A stretch of DNA of 64,000 nucleotides, taken from NCBI RefSeq assembly GCF_041549525.1, contig NZ_CP157456.1, forward strand, positions 1,488,001 through 1,552,000. Direction: 5' to 3'. This stretch comes from Paenarthrobacter aurescens (lineage in GTDB: Bacteria; Actinomycetota; Actinomycetes; Actinomycetales; Micrococcaceae). Positions 35,644 to 44,171 of this stretch are shown here, one piece after another. Below the pieces are notes generated by a model, which saw nothing but the letters and a program-made list of their open reading frames with translations, ran no database searches and had not been told where the DNA came from. The first letter of the stretch is position 1. Each line of letters begins with the position of its first letter. A program made the translations under genes and the position numbers.

Positions 35644-36348
35644 CTAGACGGGGGTCGGCGAGATCGGCGGATTGTTCTTGAATGCCTGATCAAAGGCCCG
35701 CTTGCCCACCAGCATGGAAACCATGGAGAACGCCAAGGCCACCACAACGGCAGCGGACACAAAGGCAACCATGGGTAGCCCCAGTGCCAAAAGTACAGAT
35801 CCGGTCCATAACGCCAGGAGCGCAGAGTTGGCCGTGACCATGAAGATCATGCTGCTGCCCGCGAGTTGGATGAGGGAACTCCGGGGGCCCAGGAAGTAGT
35901 AGGTGCGGCTGACGCCCGCCATATCGTCGTAGTAGCTGGCCATGAAGTACTTGGCTATGCCCGGATCGAGGTCCACGTAAGCGGCACGCAGCCTGTTCAT
36001 GGCCACCACATACATCAGGTCCTCCATGCCGACGTTGAGTACGCGGATCTGTGTCAACAGGCCAACCACAACGTCGATGCTGAAAATCGTCAGCGCGAAG
36101 GCCCTGAACGCATCCGAGAACTGGGTGGCGTTACCTACCAGCGCCACGCTGAGCAGGCTTGCCGAGGTAAACGTCAGGAACATGCTGATGCGGGTGAGGA
36201 CTTCGCCTTGGGTGGTGCTCCTTGATGCCAGCAGGCTCCAGTGCTCCGTGGCCAGCAATTGCGCACGGATGCTGGGCGATAACTCCGGAGGGGGCGGTGG
36301 TTCCGTACTGGCCGCACCCGGTTCCTCGGACATGGCGCCATTGTCCAC
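35644..36348 (-). CDS. Hypothetical membrane protein, 234 residues
   Basis: I do not recognise a named family. A Pro-rich acidic N-terminus (about 25 residues) precedes a soluble helix, then four hydrophobic segments in two pairs (ISMFLTFTSASLLSVALVG with AFALTIFSIDVVVGLLT, and SSMIFMVTANSALLALWTGS with MVAFVSAAVVVALAFSMV). Start could be GTG 36348 or ATG 36333; neither has a clear ribosome binding site. Convergent with the DivIVA gene, six bases apart. Confidence 0.65.
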   Translation of the reverse strand: MDNGAMSEEPGAASTEPPPPPELSPSIRAQLLATEHWSLLASRSTTQGEVLTRISMFLTFTSASLLSVALVGNATQFSDAFRAFALTIFSIDVVVGLLTQIRVLNVGMEDLMYVVAMNRLRAAYVDLDPGIAKYFMASYYDDMAGVSRTYYFLGPRSSLIQLAGSSMIFMVTANSALLALWTGSVLLALGLPMVAFVSAAVVVALAFSMVSMLVGKRAFDQAFKNNPPISPTPV

Positions 36349-36382
36349 CCTGCGGGGGAAACGGACAACGGCTTTGCTGCCG

Positions 36383-37849
36383 CTATCTCTCCGTCACTAC
36401 CGGCCGCTCCGGCACGTGCAGGCGCGACATCACCCGGTTCACCGTTTTCGGAACGCGGTTTTTGGTCATGATGGACACCGTGACGGTTACCGCGAACGCA
36501 GCCGGAACGCTCCACGCCGCAGGCTGTGCCAGCCACGCGGGGGCATTCCCGGGGCCCATGAGGGTACCGGCCACCATAGCTCCGCCGCAGAGCAGCGCCC
36601 CGGTCAGCATGCCTGCAATAGCGCCGGCATCGGTGAGTCCGCGCCACCAGATCCCCAGCAGCAGCAGCGGGCAAATGGTGGATGCCGTGAACGCAAATAC
36701 CAAGCCCACGCTTCCGGCCAGGGCAAGAGTGTCGGTCATCAAGGCAAAACCCAAAGGCACGACGGCGGCAAGCACCGCGGCGAGGCGGAAGCCCTTGACG
36801 CTTCCTCCAAAAAGGTCCTGGCTGATGACGCCGGACAGTGACACCACCAGCCCGCATGTGGTGGACAGGAAGGCGGCGAAGGCACCGGCCACGACCAGGG
36901 CAGAGAGGAGGTCACCGGCCATGCCTCCCACAAGCCTTCCGGGCAGCAGCAGGACCAGGGCATCGGCCTGGCCGGACTGTGCCAGTTCCGGGGTGAACAT
37001 TCTCCCGAGCGCCCCGGAGAGCGTAGGAAAGAGATAGAACACCGAGAGCAGCCCCAACACAATCAACGTTGTCCGCCGGGCTGATTGGCCGTCCGGGTTG
37101 GTGTAGAACCTCACCAGCACGTGGGGGAGGCCAAGGGTCCCGAAGAGCAGGGCTACCAGCAGCGAGATGTGCTGGTACGCTCCGGCAGCACCTTGGCCGG
37201 TGGGGTTCACTGGCAGGGGCGCCAGGGGCTGGGCATCGTTGCCGGCAAGCACCAGCAGAACGAAGATCACCGGTACTGCCAAAGCGGTCAGCTTCAGCCA
37301 GTACTGGAAGGCCTGAACAAAAGTGATCGAGCGCATGCCCCCTGCGGTCACGGTCAGGCACACAACCACTACTACCGCCGTCGAGCCTACCCACGATGGC
37401 AGGCCGGTGGTGATCCGGATGGCGAGCGCTGCGCCGTGCAGTTGCGGCACGATGTACAGCCAGCCTATGGCCACCACCATGAGGCTGGTCACCCGCCGGA
37501 CCAGCTTGGAGTCCAGGCGTGCTTCGGTGAAATCCGGAATGGTGTAGGCGCCCGAGCGGCGCAGGGGAGCGGCCACGAAGAGCAGCAGCATGAGGTAGCC
37601 GGCGGTGTACCCCACGGGGAACCACAGGGCATCGGTTCCCGAGAGCAGAATCAGTCCGGCGACGCCCAGGAAGCTGGCGGCGGAGAGGTACTCGCCACCG
37701 ATCGCCGATGCGTTCCACCAGGGCGGGACCGTCCGTGAGGCTACGTAGAAGTCGCCGGTGGTCCGTGAAATGCGCAGGCCGTAGAAGCCAATGACGGCAG
37801 TTGCCAGGGACACTGCCAGGAAAGCGAAGAGGCCAACGGCAGGGTTCAC
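36383..37849 (-). CDS. Sodium:solute symporter (SSS family)
   Basis: 488 residues, 13 membrane helices. Helix 1-2 GDFYVASRTVPPWWNASAIG and EYLSAASFLGVAGL match the cation/acetate-type SSS proteins, as does LPHVLVRFYTNPDGQSARR. Last gene of a four-gene set: LytS-like kinase, LytT-like regulator, small membrane protein, symporter, with ATGA overlaps. A monocarboxylate substrate (acetate, pyruvate, propionate or lactate) is likely from homology to ActP and MctP. Confidence 0.85.
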   Translation of the reverse strand: MNPAVGLFAFLAVSLATAVIGFYGLRISRTTGDFYVASRTVPPWWNASAIGGEYLSAASFLGVAGLILLSGTDALWFPVGYTAGYLMLLLFVAAPLRRSGAYTIPDFTEARLDSKLVRRVTSLMVVAIGWLYIVPQLHGAALAIRITTGLPSWVGSTAVVVVVCLTVTAGGMRSITFVQAFQYWLKLTALAVPVIFVLLVLAGNDAQPLAPLPVNPTGQGAAGAYQHISLLVALLFGTLGLPHVLVRFYTNPDGQSARRTTLIVLGLLSVFYLFPTLSGALGRMFTPELAQSGQADALVLLLPGRLVGGMAGDLLSALVVAGAFAAFLSTTCGLVVSLSGVISQDLFGGSVKGFRLAAVLAAVVPLGFALMTDTLALAGSVGLVFAFTASTICPLLLLGIWWRGLTDAGAIAGMLTGALLCGGAMVAGTLMGPGNAPAWLAQPAAWSVPAAFAVTVTVSIMTKNRVPKTVNRVMSRLHVPERPVVTER

Positions 37850-38208
37850 TTGTCCTCCACAAGGTCCCGGTAGCGGGCCTCATTGCGGGCTGCTGCCCGG
37901 TTGTAGAGCCAGGCACTCAGTCCGATCACGGGGTAGATGCCTGCGCCAAGCACCAGCCAGTCCAGGGGAATGCCGGCGATCCGGGTTTCGGCGACCCCGG
38001 GACCGTAGACCAGGAAGAGTGCCAGAACGGCGAGAATTATCAGGAACCCACAGGCCACCACCAGGGCCAAGCGCAATTGGGACCGGATCAGGGAGCGGAC
38101 AAAGATCCGTCCGGCGTCTGAGTCCTCGGTAATTTCCCTTGGATATGCCGACTTTCCGGGGGCCGTTGTGGCCGATTGGCGTGGGGCCGTTACGCGGACG
38201 CGTGTCAT
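37846..38208 (-). CDS. Small DUF485-like membrane subunit of the symporter
   Basis: 120 residues, two membrane helices (LRLALVVACGFLIILAVLAL and DWLVLGAGIYPVIGLSAWLY) after a basic N-terminus. The shape and place just before an SSS gene match DUF485/YjcH partners of acetate permease, but the sequence is divergent. ATGA overlaps at both ends (regulator upstream, symporter downstream). Confidence 0.7.
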   Translation of the reverse strand: MTRVRVTAPRQSATTAPGKSAYPREITEDSDAGRIFVRSLIRSQLRLALVVACGFLIILAVLALFLVYGPGVAETRIAGIPLDWLVLGAGIYPVIGLSAWLYNRAAARNEARYRDLVEDK

Positions 38209-38924
38209 CCTTGCGGCCGGATGCGGGTGGAGTGCAGTTTGTCCCTGACCGAGGGCAGGTGCCTGCGGCTGATGGGTAGTTCAGCCCCCGACACCGCAAC
38301 GCTGGGCCCCGTAGCGGAAAGCTTGAGGTGCTGTACGTGGTTCAGTGCGATGAGGTAGGAACGATGGATCCGGATGAATCCGGCGTCCGCCCACTTTTGT
38401 TCCAGATCACTGAGCGGTACCCGGATGAGATAGCTGGCTTCGGCGGTGTGCAGCCTCGCATAATCGCCTTGGGCCTGCACATAGGTGACGTCGTCCCGGC
38501 GGATCATGCGGGTGGTGCTGCCCAGGTCCACCGTGATCATCTCCGGCGCGGGTGTGCCGTCCTTGATGAGCTCACTGATCCGGTCCACGGAACGCGCAAG
38601 CCGCTCGGCGCGGAGGGGCTTCAGAAGGTAATCCACGGCGGCGAGGTCAAAGGCTTCGAGTGCACAGTCTTCATCCGCGGTGACGAACACGACGGCGGGC
38701 GGACGGCTGCTGCGGGAAATGGCCCTTGCGATGTCCAGGCCTGAGAGGGCGGGCATGTGGATATCGAGGAAGACAGCGTCCACGGCCTCTGTTTCCAGGG
38801 TCCGCAGCGCTTGGGCACCGGAGGATGCACGGTGGATTGCGCCTATGCGCTCATCCCGGCCCAGGAGGAAGGCAAGTTCCTCTACGGCGGGCAGTTCGTC
38901 ATCAGCGACGAGCACGTTGATCAT
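38205..38924 (-). CDS. LytTR-family response regulator
   Basis: 239 residues. Receiver domain with DD at 8-9, phospho-acceptor D54 in VFLDIHMPALSG and K in YLLKPLRAER; C-terminal LytTR DNA-binding domain (VTYVQAQGDYARLHT, GFIRIHRSYLIALNHV). It works with the LytS-like kinase 22 bp upstream and is likely to control the symporter genes, as E. coli BtsR and YpdB control carboxylate transporters. Confidence 0.93.
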   Translation of the reverse strand: MINVLVADDELPAVEELAFLLGRDERIGAIHRASSGAQALRTLETEAVDAVFLDIHMPALSGLDIARAISRSSRPPAVVFVTADEDCALEAFDLAAVDYLLKPLRAERLARSVDRISELIKDGTPAPEMITVDLGSTTRMIRRDDVTYVQAQGDYARLHTAEASYLIRVPLSDLEQKWADAGFIRIHRSYLIALNHVQHLKLSATGPSVAVSGAELPISRRHLPSVRDKLHSTRIRPQG

Positions 38925-38946
38925 GATTAATAGACTAGCCGCAGCC

Positions 38947-40140
38947 TCAAGCGTCGTGATCGGGCTGGGATTTGGGCACCCGCATGGTGATCATGGTGCC
39001 TTCACCCGGAGCCGTGTCAATGACCAGCCCGTGCTCATCCCCGTAAACCTGCCTGAGGCGGGCGTCCACATTCCGGAGCCCCACGTGGTCACCGTCCGTA
39101 TGTCCGGCGAGCACTGAGCGCAGATGCTCCGGGTCCATTCCCACGCCGTCGTCTTCTATGGTCACTTCGGCGAACGCACCTGAATCATTTGCGCAAATGG
39201 TGATGTGTCCGGGGCCTTCTTTGGCTTCCAAACCGTGCCGGACGGCATTTTCCACCAACGGTTGGAGGCTGAGGAAAGGGATGACGGTGCTGAGGACTTC
39301 GGGGGCGATCCGCAGGCTGACTTGGACCCGCTCGCCAAATCTGGCCCGTTCCAGCAGGAGATAGCGATCTATGCAGCGAAGTTCTTCGGCCACCGTGGTG
39401 AAGTCCCCGTGCCGCCGGAACGAGTACCGGGTGAAATCGGCGAATTCCACCACGAGCTCCCTGGCCCGGGCTGGATCGGTGTTGATGAAGGAGGCTATGG
39501 CGTTCAGGGAGTTGTAGATGAAATGAGGGCTGATCTGCGCCCGGAGTGCCCTGACTTCGGCTTCCATGAGGAGGGTGCGGGAAGATTCCAGCTCTGCGAG
39601 CTCCAACTGCGCGGCAATCCAGTCAGCCACTTCGCTGGTTGCCCTGACCAGCCCGGCTCCTGCCGCAGGAGCCAGCGCAGCCACCGAACCCACCACCTTG
39701 GACCCTGCGCGGATCGGAGCGATCACAGCGCTGAAATCGTGGTGATGATCGGAGGTTGCCGGATGACCGGCACGGGGAACCACTACGGTGCGGCCGGTAC
39801 TGAGAACTTCTGCCGCGAGCCGCATCAGCGTTGGCCGGAGGTCCTCTGCCGCACCGTCCCAGGCCAGCACGGAGTCGGTGTCCGTGATGGCCAGCGCATC
39901 GCATCGCAGCAGGATGCGCAGTTGCTTGCTGGCCTTGGCCGCGCCGGCGGGGTGGAGGCCCCCGCGGAGGTGCTGGCCGGCCTTGGACGCTGCGTGAAGG
40001 GTGGTGTACGTTGCGCGCTCAGCGTCTGTGCCCAGATCGCGGAACGAGCGGATCACTTTGAGGCCAACACCCACCACCACGGCCACTGCCAGCACAATCA
40101 CGGCGATCGCGGCTGCGGTGAAGAGCGGGGAATCAGGCAT
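38947..40140 (-). CDS. LytS-type sensor histidine kinase
   Basis: 397 residues from ATG 40140 (MPDSPLFTAAAIA); the frame stays open to 40224 without a better start. One N-terminal membrane helix, a GAF-like domain (about 60-190), then the His_kinase domain with the phospho-His in ISPHFIYNSLNAIASFI and the ATPase box EDDGVGMDPEHL. Unlike classic LytS it lacks the 5TM domain, so sensing may be cytoplasmic through the GAF domain. Signal unknown; a carboxylate is plausible from the linked symporter. Confidence 0.9.
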   Translation of the reverse strand: MPDSPLFTAAAIAVIVLAVAVVVGVGLKVIRSFRDLGTDAERATYTTLHAASKAGQHLRGGLHPAGAAKASKQLRILLRCDALAITDTDSVLAWDGAAEDLRPTLMRLAAEVLSTGRTVVVPRAGHPATSDHHHDFSAVIAPIRAGSKVVGSVAALAPAAGAGLVRATSEVADWIAAQLELAELESSRTLLMEAEVRALRAQISPHFIYNSLNAIASFINTDPARARELVVEFADFTRYSFRRHGDFTTVAEELRCIDRYLLLERARFGERVQVSLRIAPEVLSTVIPFLSLQPLVENAVRHGLEAKEGPGHITICANDSGAFAEVTIEDDGVGMDPEHLRSVLAGHTDGDHVGLRNVDARLRQVYGDEHGLVIDTAPGEGTMITMRVPKSQPDHDA

Positions 40141-40282
40141 GAGCCCAGCGTAGCCGGACGTTCTCCAGGAGTCCGCCTGCGGTTCAGCCGGGACTTCGCA
40201 GCGAACCGTTTGGCGCATCATCACAACCGCTGACCGACGGCAGTCCGCGATTCACTGGAACAGGTGCCGCAATGCATTCGAT

Positions 40283-40298
40283 AGTGATTGCAGTCACA
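40283..40298. promoter_or_regulatory. CRP/GlxR-like binding site
   Basis: AGTGATTGCAGTCACA matches the CRP-family consensus TGTGA-N6-TCACA at nine of ten fixed bases. It lies between the divergent lytS-like and DUF485-actP units, where carbon-source control would fit. No CRP gene is in the window. Confidence 0.5.
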
Positions 40299-40317
40299 TT
40301 GGCAAAGCATGTGGAGC

Positions 40318-40333
40318 TGATGTGGACACATCA
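40318..40333. promoter_or_regulatory. Perfect inverted repeat before the DUF485 gene
   Basis: TGATGTGGACACATCA: seven-base arms around GA, ending seven bases before the AGGAGGA ribosome binding site. It may be an operator, possibly for the LytTR regulator, or an mRNA hairpin. Confidence 0.4.
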
Positions 40334-40348
40334 CAATCAGGAGGAACC

Positions 40349-40729
40349 ATGGGTAATGACGCCCAGCCCCAGGACGCAACCGCGTCCGTGGACTTCCAGG
40401 AAGTCCAACAAACGGAAAGGTTCAAGACACTGCGCAAGCGGCATCGCAGCTTTGTCTTCCCCATGGCAGTGGTATTCCTGCTCTGGTATTTCGCCTACGT
40501 TCTTTTGGCCGACTACGCAGTGGGCTTCATGTCCATCAAAGTGTGGGGCAACATCAACGTCGGCCTGATACTGGGCCTGCTGCAGTTCGTCACCACCTTT
40601 GGCATTACGGCATGGTACGTGAGCTACTCCAACAGGAAGCTGGACCCGATCGCTGCTGAAATCCGCAACGAGATTGAGGGCCACGAATTCGATAAGGACG
40701 GCAATGTGAACAGCGGGGCAGCCAAATGA
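40349..40729 (+). CDS. DUF485 domain protein, partner of acetate symporter
   Basis: 126 residues. Two membrane helices (FVFPMAVVFLLWYFAYVLLA and NVGLILGLLQFVTTFGITAW) with the DUF485 signature ending YSNRKLDPIAAEIR. Encoded directly before actP with a four-base ATGA overlap, as YjcH is in E. coli. AGGAGGA before ATG 40349 sets the start. Confidence 0.92.
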   Translation: MGNDAQPQDATASVDFQEVQQTERFKTLRKRHRSFVFPMAVVFLLWYFAYVLLADYAVGFMSIKVWGNINVGLILGLLQFVTTFGITAWYVSYSNRKLDPIAAEIRNEIEGHEFDKDGNVNSGAAK

Positions 40730-42345
40730 ACACCATGGTCCCCACAGCGGTCAATGTTGAAGCCCTCAAAGACACAACCCTGCTCAACATGGGCATCTTC
40801 GCCCTCTTCGTAGCGGTCACCATGGTGATCGTGTTCCGTGCGAGCAGGAACAACAAAACGGCGGCTGATTACTATGCAGCAGGGCGGTCATTCACAGGTT
40901 CCCAGAACGGCACGGCCATTGCCGGAGACTACCTTTCGGCAGCGTCCTTCCTGGGCATTACCGGTGCCATTGCCATCAACGGCTACGACGGGTTCCTGTA
41001 CTCCATAGGCTTCCTTGTTGCCTGGCTTGTGGCCCTGCTCCTGGTGGCTGAACTGCTCCGCAACACCGGCAAGTTCACCATGGCGGACGTTCTGTCCTTC
41101 CGCCTTCGCCAGCGGCCCGTCCGGATTGCGGCGGCGCTGTCCACCTTGGCGGTCTGCTTCTTCTACCTGCTGGCCCAAATGGCGGGTGCAGGCAGCCTGA
41201 TTTCGCTCCTGTTGGGCATCAGCGACTGGGGCGGTCAGGCACTGGTGATCATCGTCGTCGGCGCCCTGATGATCATGTACGTCCTGATCGGCGGCATGAA
41301 GGGCACCACCTGGGTTCAGATCATCAAAGCCATTTTGCTGATCGCCGGCGCGGGAGTCATGACAGCCATGGTGCTGGCCATCTACGGCTTCAATCTCTCA
41401 AGCCTGCTGGGCTCGGCAGCCGAAGCGGCCAACAACCCGGCAATCCTCAACCCGGGCCTGCAATACGGCAAGACTGAAACATCCAAGCTCGACTTCATGT
41501 CCCTCGGCCTTGCTTTGGTCCTGGGAACCGCTGCGCTGCCTCACGTCCTCATGCGCTTCTACACTGTCCCCACAGCCAAGGAAGCCCGCAAGTCCGTTGT
41601 GTGGGCCATCTGGTTGATTGGCCTGTTCTACCTCTTCACCCTGGTGCTTGGCTACGGTGCAGCAGCACTGGTGGGCGCCGAAACCATCAAATCCGCGCCG
41701 GGCGGCGTCAACTCCGCTGCGCCTCTGCTGGCCTTCCACTTGGGAGGTCCGCTCCTCCTGGGCTTTATCTCGGCAGTCGCCTTTGCCACCATCCTGGCCG
41801 TGGTGGCCGGCCTGACCATCACTGCGGCAGCCTCCTTCGCCCACGACATCTATGCCAATGTCATCGCCAAGGGAAAAGCCGATGCAGTCACCGAAGTGAA
41901 GGTAGCTCGGCGTACGGTACTGGTGATCGGAGTCCTGGCCATCCTTGGCGGCATCTTCGCCAACGGCCAGAACGTAGCGTTCCTGGTGGCGCTGGCTTTC
42001 GCAGTAGCAGCATCAGCAAACCTGCCCACCATCGTCTACTCCTTGTTCTGGAAGAAGTTCACCACCCAGGGCGCAGTATGGAGCATGTACGGCGGCCTTG
42101 CTGCGGCCATCTTGCTCATCACGTTCTCACCGGTAGTTTCAGGGGCCAAGACTTCCATGATCCCGGGGGTGAACTTCGCCTTCTTCCCGCTGAGCAACCC
42201 GGGCATTGTATCCATCCCGCTGGCCTTCTTCCTCGGCTGGCTCGGAACAGTGCTGGACAAGCGGCGCGAAGACCCGGCCAAGCAAGCCGAAATGGAAGTG
42301 CGCTCGCTGACTGGAGTTGGTGCTGAGAAGGCAGTAGACCACTAA
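40726..42345 (+). CDS. actP: Cation/acetate symporter
   Basis: 539 residues, 13 membrane helices, typical ActP length. AADYYAAGRSFTGSQNGTAI and GDYLSAASFLGITGAIA at the N-terminus, GGMKGTTWVQIIKAILL, and LPHVLMRFYTVPTAKEARKS are SSS acetate-permease signatures. Takes up acetate and possibly other short carboxylates with Na+ or H+. Second member of a two-gene operon with DUF485, ended by a strong hairpin. Confidence 0.93.
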   Translation: MNTMVPTAVNVEALKDTTLLNMGIFALFVAVTMVIVFRASRNNKTAADYYAAGRSFTGSQNGTAIAGDYLSAASFLGITGAIAINGYDGFLYSIGFLVAWLVALLLVAELLRNTGKFTMADVLSFRLRQRPVRIAAALSTLAVCFFYLLAQMAGAGSLISLLLGISDWGGQALVIIVVGALMIMYVLIGGMKGTTWVQIIKAILLIAGAGVMTAMVLAIYGFNLSSLLGSAAEAANNPAILNPGLQYGKTETSKLDFMSLGLALVLGTAALPHVLMRFYTVPTAKEARKSVVWAIWLIGLFYLFTLVLGYGAAALVGAETIKSAPGGVNSAAPLLAFHLGGPLLLGFISAVAFATILAVVAGLTITAAASFAHDIYANVIAKGKADAVTEVKVARRTVLVIGVLAILGGIFANGQNVAFLVALAFAVAASANLPTIVYSLFWKKFTTQGAVWSMYGGLAAAILLITFSPVVSGAKTSMIPGVNFAFFPLSNPGIVSIPLAFFLGWLGTVLDKRREDPAKQAEMEVRSLTGVGAEKAVDH

Positions 42346-42372
42346 CTGCGCTACCACCATGCCATCCACAAT

Positions 42373-42409
42373 GGGCTCCTCCTGCGAATAGTCGCAGGAG
42401 GAGCCCTTT
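42373..42409. terminator. Terminator between actP and the PHP gene
   Basis: GGGCTCCTCCTGCGA pairs perfectly with TCGCAGGAGGAGCCC around ATAG; TTT follows. It lies between convergent genes and can serve both. Confidence 0.88.
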
Positions 42410-42427
42410 GTGGTGGACGCCCTGCCT

Positions 42428-43447
42428 TCACTTCTTCAGGCTCAACCATTCCTTTAGCTGTTCCAACGGCCAGGTGGTGACAATGCGCTCCTTGGGTACA
42501 CCGAGGGCTTCGGCGCGCTCTGCACCGTACTGGAGGAAATCGAGTTGCCCGGGAGCGTGGGCGTCGCTGTCGATGCTGAACAGGCATCCGGCGTCGAGGG
42601 CCATCTTGATGAGGTTATCCGGCGGGTCCTGACGCTCGGGCCTGGAGTTTATTTCCACCGCGACACCCCACTCCGCGCACTCCTTGAATACTTTGGCGGC
42701 ATCGAACTCGGACTCGGGCCGGGTACCACGGGAACCCTGCACCAGGCGCCCCGTGCAATGTCCCAGGACGTTGGTATGCGGGTCGCGGATGCCACCAAGC
42801 ATCCGTGTGGTCATGGTTTTCTTGTCAGATCGAAGCTTTGAGTGAACGCTGGCCACCACAACGTCCAGGCGATCCAGCATGGCCGGTGTCTGGTCAAGGG
42901 TTCCGTCTTCGAGGATGTCCACTTCGATTCCCTTGAGCAAACGGAACCCGTCCTGTGCGGCATTGATACCGTCCACCACATCAAGTTGCTGCTCAAGCCG
43001 TTCGACGCTGAGGCCATTGGCGATGGTGAGGTTGGGAGAGTGGTCTGTCAGGGCAACATACTCCCGGCCGAGGGTGCGGGCGGCGGCAACCATGGCTTCA
43101 ATGGGGGAGCCGCCGTCGGACCAATTGCTGTGGCTGTGCAGATCCCCGCGCAACGCTGCCCGCAGGGCGTCGCCTCCAGAGGCCAGTGATTTGGTGCCCC
43201 GCTCGCGAAGGTCAGCCAAATACTCGGGAACGCGGCCTTCCAAAGCCTGGGTGATGACCTCGGCACTGCGGTTGCCCACACCCTTGAGGCTGGTGATCCG
43301 ACCTGAAGCCACCAGTTTCTTCAAGTCCTCAGCGGGAAGTTTCCGCGCGGCGTCGGCTGCTTTCCGGAACGCCTGGACTTTGAAAGTGGGGGATTGGCTT
43401 CTTTCGAGCCAAAAAGAAATTTCGTCGAGCGCCTCAAGAGGATCCAT
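42428..43447 (-). CDS. PHP domain protein (PolX-like, without polymerase domain)
   Basis: 339 residues from ATG 43447 (MDPLEALDEIS). N-terminal helix-hairpin-helix region (LKGVGNRSAEVITQAL) as in DNA polymerase X, then a PHP domain with metal ligands in RGDLHSHSNWSDGG, ALTDHSPN, GIEVDIL, VASVHS and IDSDAHAPG. PHP domains hydrolyse phosphoesters; bacterial PolX uses one as a 3'-5' exonuclease and AP endonuclease. The nucleotidyltransferase palm is missing or too short, so repair or small phosphoester hydrolysis are both possible. Confidence 0.83.
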   Translation of the reverse strand: MDPLEALDEISFWLERSQSPTFKVQAFRKAADAARKLPAEDLKKLVASGRITSLKGVGNRSAEVITQALEGRVPEYLADLRERGTKSLASGGDALRAALRGDLHSHSNWSDGGSPIEAMVAAARTLGREYVALTDHSPNLTIANGLSVERLEQQLDVVDGINAAQDGFRLLKGIEVDILEDGTLDQTPAMLDRLDVVVASVHSKLRSDKKTMTTRMLGGIRDPHTNVLGHCTGRLVQGSRGTRPESEFDAAKVFKECAEWGVAVEINSRPERQDPPDNLIKMALDAGCLFSIDSDAHAPGQLDFLQYGAERAEALGVPKERIVTTWPLEQLKEWLSLKK

Positions 43448-43468
43448 GGCTCCATGATCCACGAACAA

Positions 43469-43506
43469 GGCGCACCATCAACAGTGGGCATTGTTGATGG
43501 TGCGCC
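43469..43506 (-). terminator. 15-bp perfect hairpin ahead of the PHP gene
   Basis: GGCGCACCATCAACA (43469-43483) pairs with TGTTGATGGTGCGCC (43492-43506). It lies 18 bases after the stop of the upstream membrane-protein gene, on whose strand it is followed by TTGTT. Terminator is the likely role; it could also be an operator for the PHP gene. Confidence 0.6.
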
Positions 43507-43523
43507 GGTCCGGACCCCGCCAG

Positions 43524-44129
43524 CTAGTGGTGGCGACCCGGGTCCAGGGCGGGATTGGAGCCCTGGCCGGTTTCTCCGTGCGGTGCCTGGCCGTGTTCAC
43601 CGTGCGGGAGGGCATGCTGTCCTGCCATGGAGGCCGCCAGGCCGGGGGTTGCAACTGTTGCAACAACGACGGCGGCTCCGAACGCGGCTGCCAGAAGCCG
43701 CCCGGTCCTTGGCTGGCCGTGGGCGCCGCCGTCGTTGGTCTTGTAGTGCCGCCTTAGCCATCCGGCCCCGGCAACTGCCATGAGCGTCAGGCCAAGAGCG
43801 GCAAAGTGGCTCACATTCAAGGAGCGCTGGGTGCTGACCCCGGCCACCGTCACCGCAAGGTGTGCAGCGGCAGTCAGGGCCAGGACAGGAAGTGCGTATC
43901 TGGTGAAGACCAGGGTGTTGCGGTGCAGCCCCCACAGCGACCAGGCCAAGAACGCCAGGCCGCCTGCGAGGGTTGCCACGCCGGCCAACACCAGGAGGGG
44001 AGTCACCGCTGCAGTTCCAGTGAGATATCCGGCGGCAAGGGAAAGCTCCACCATCCCGGCGGCCATTGCCGCGAAGTACACGAACATAAGGGTCGCTGCG
44101 CTGAGTGTGGGGTGATTTTTGCTTTCCAT
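43524..44129 (-). CDS. Hypothetical membrane protein with His/Gly-rich tail
   Basis: 201 residues. Five hydrophobic segments (for example ATLMFVYFAAMAAGMVELSL and LLAAAFGAAVVVATVATPGL); the C-terminal 35 residues are rich in His and Gly (GQHALPHGEHGQAPHGETGQ and a final RHH). The tail could bind metal ions such as Ni, Zn or Cu; this is a guess from composition. Not assigned to a family. Same strand as the DUF4383 gene, 42 bp after it. Confidence 0.65.
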   Translation of the reverse strand: MESKNHPTLSAATLMFVYFAAMAAGMVELSLAAGYLTGTAAVTPLLVLAGVATLAGGLAFLAWSLWGLHRNTLVFTRYALPVLALTAAAHLAVTVAGVSTQRSLNVSHFAALGLTLMAVAGAGWLRRHYKTNDGGAHGQPRTGRLLAAAFGAAVVVATVATPGLAASMAGQHALPHGEHGQAPHGETGQGSNPALDPGRHH

Positions 44130-44171
44130 GGCTCTTGCCGTCCTCTCGCTATGGGTCAGGTCAAGCGCTGA

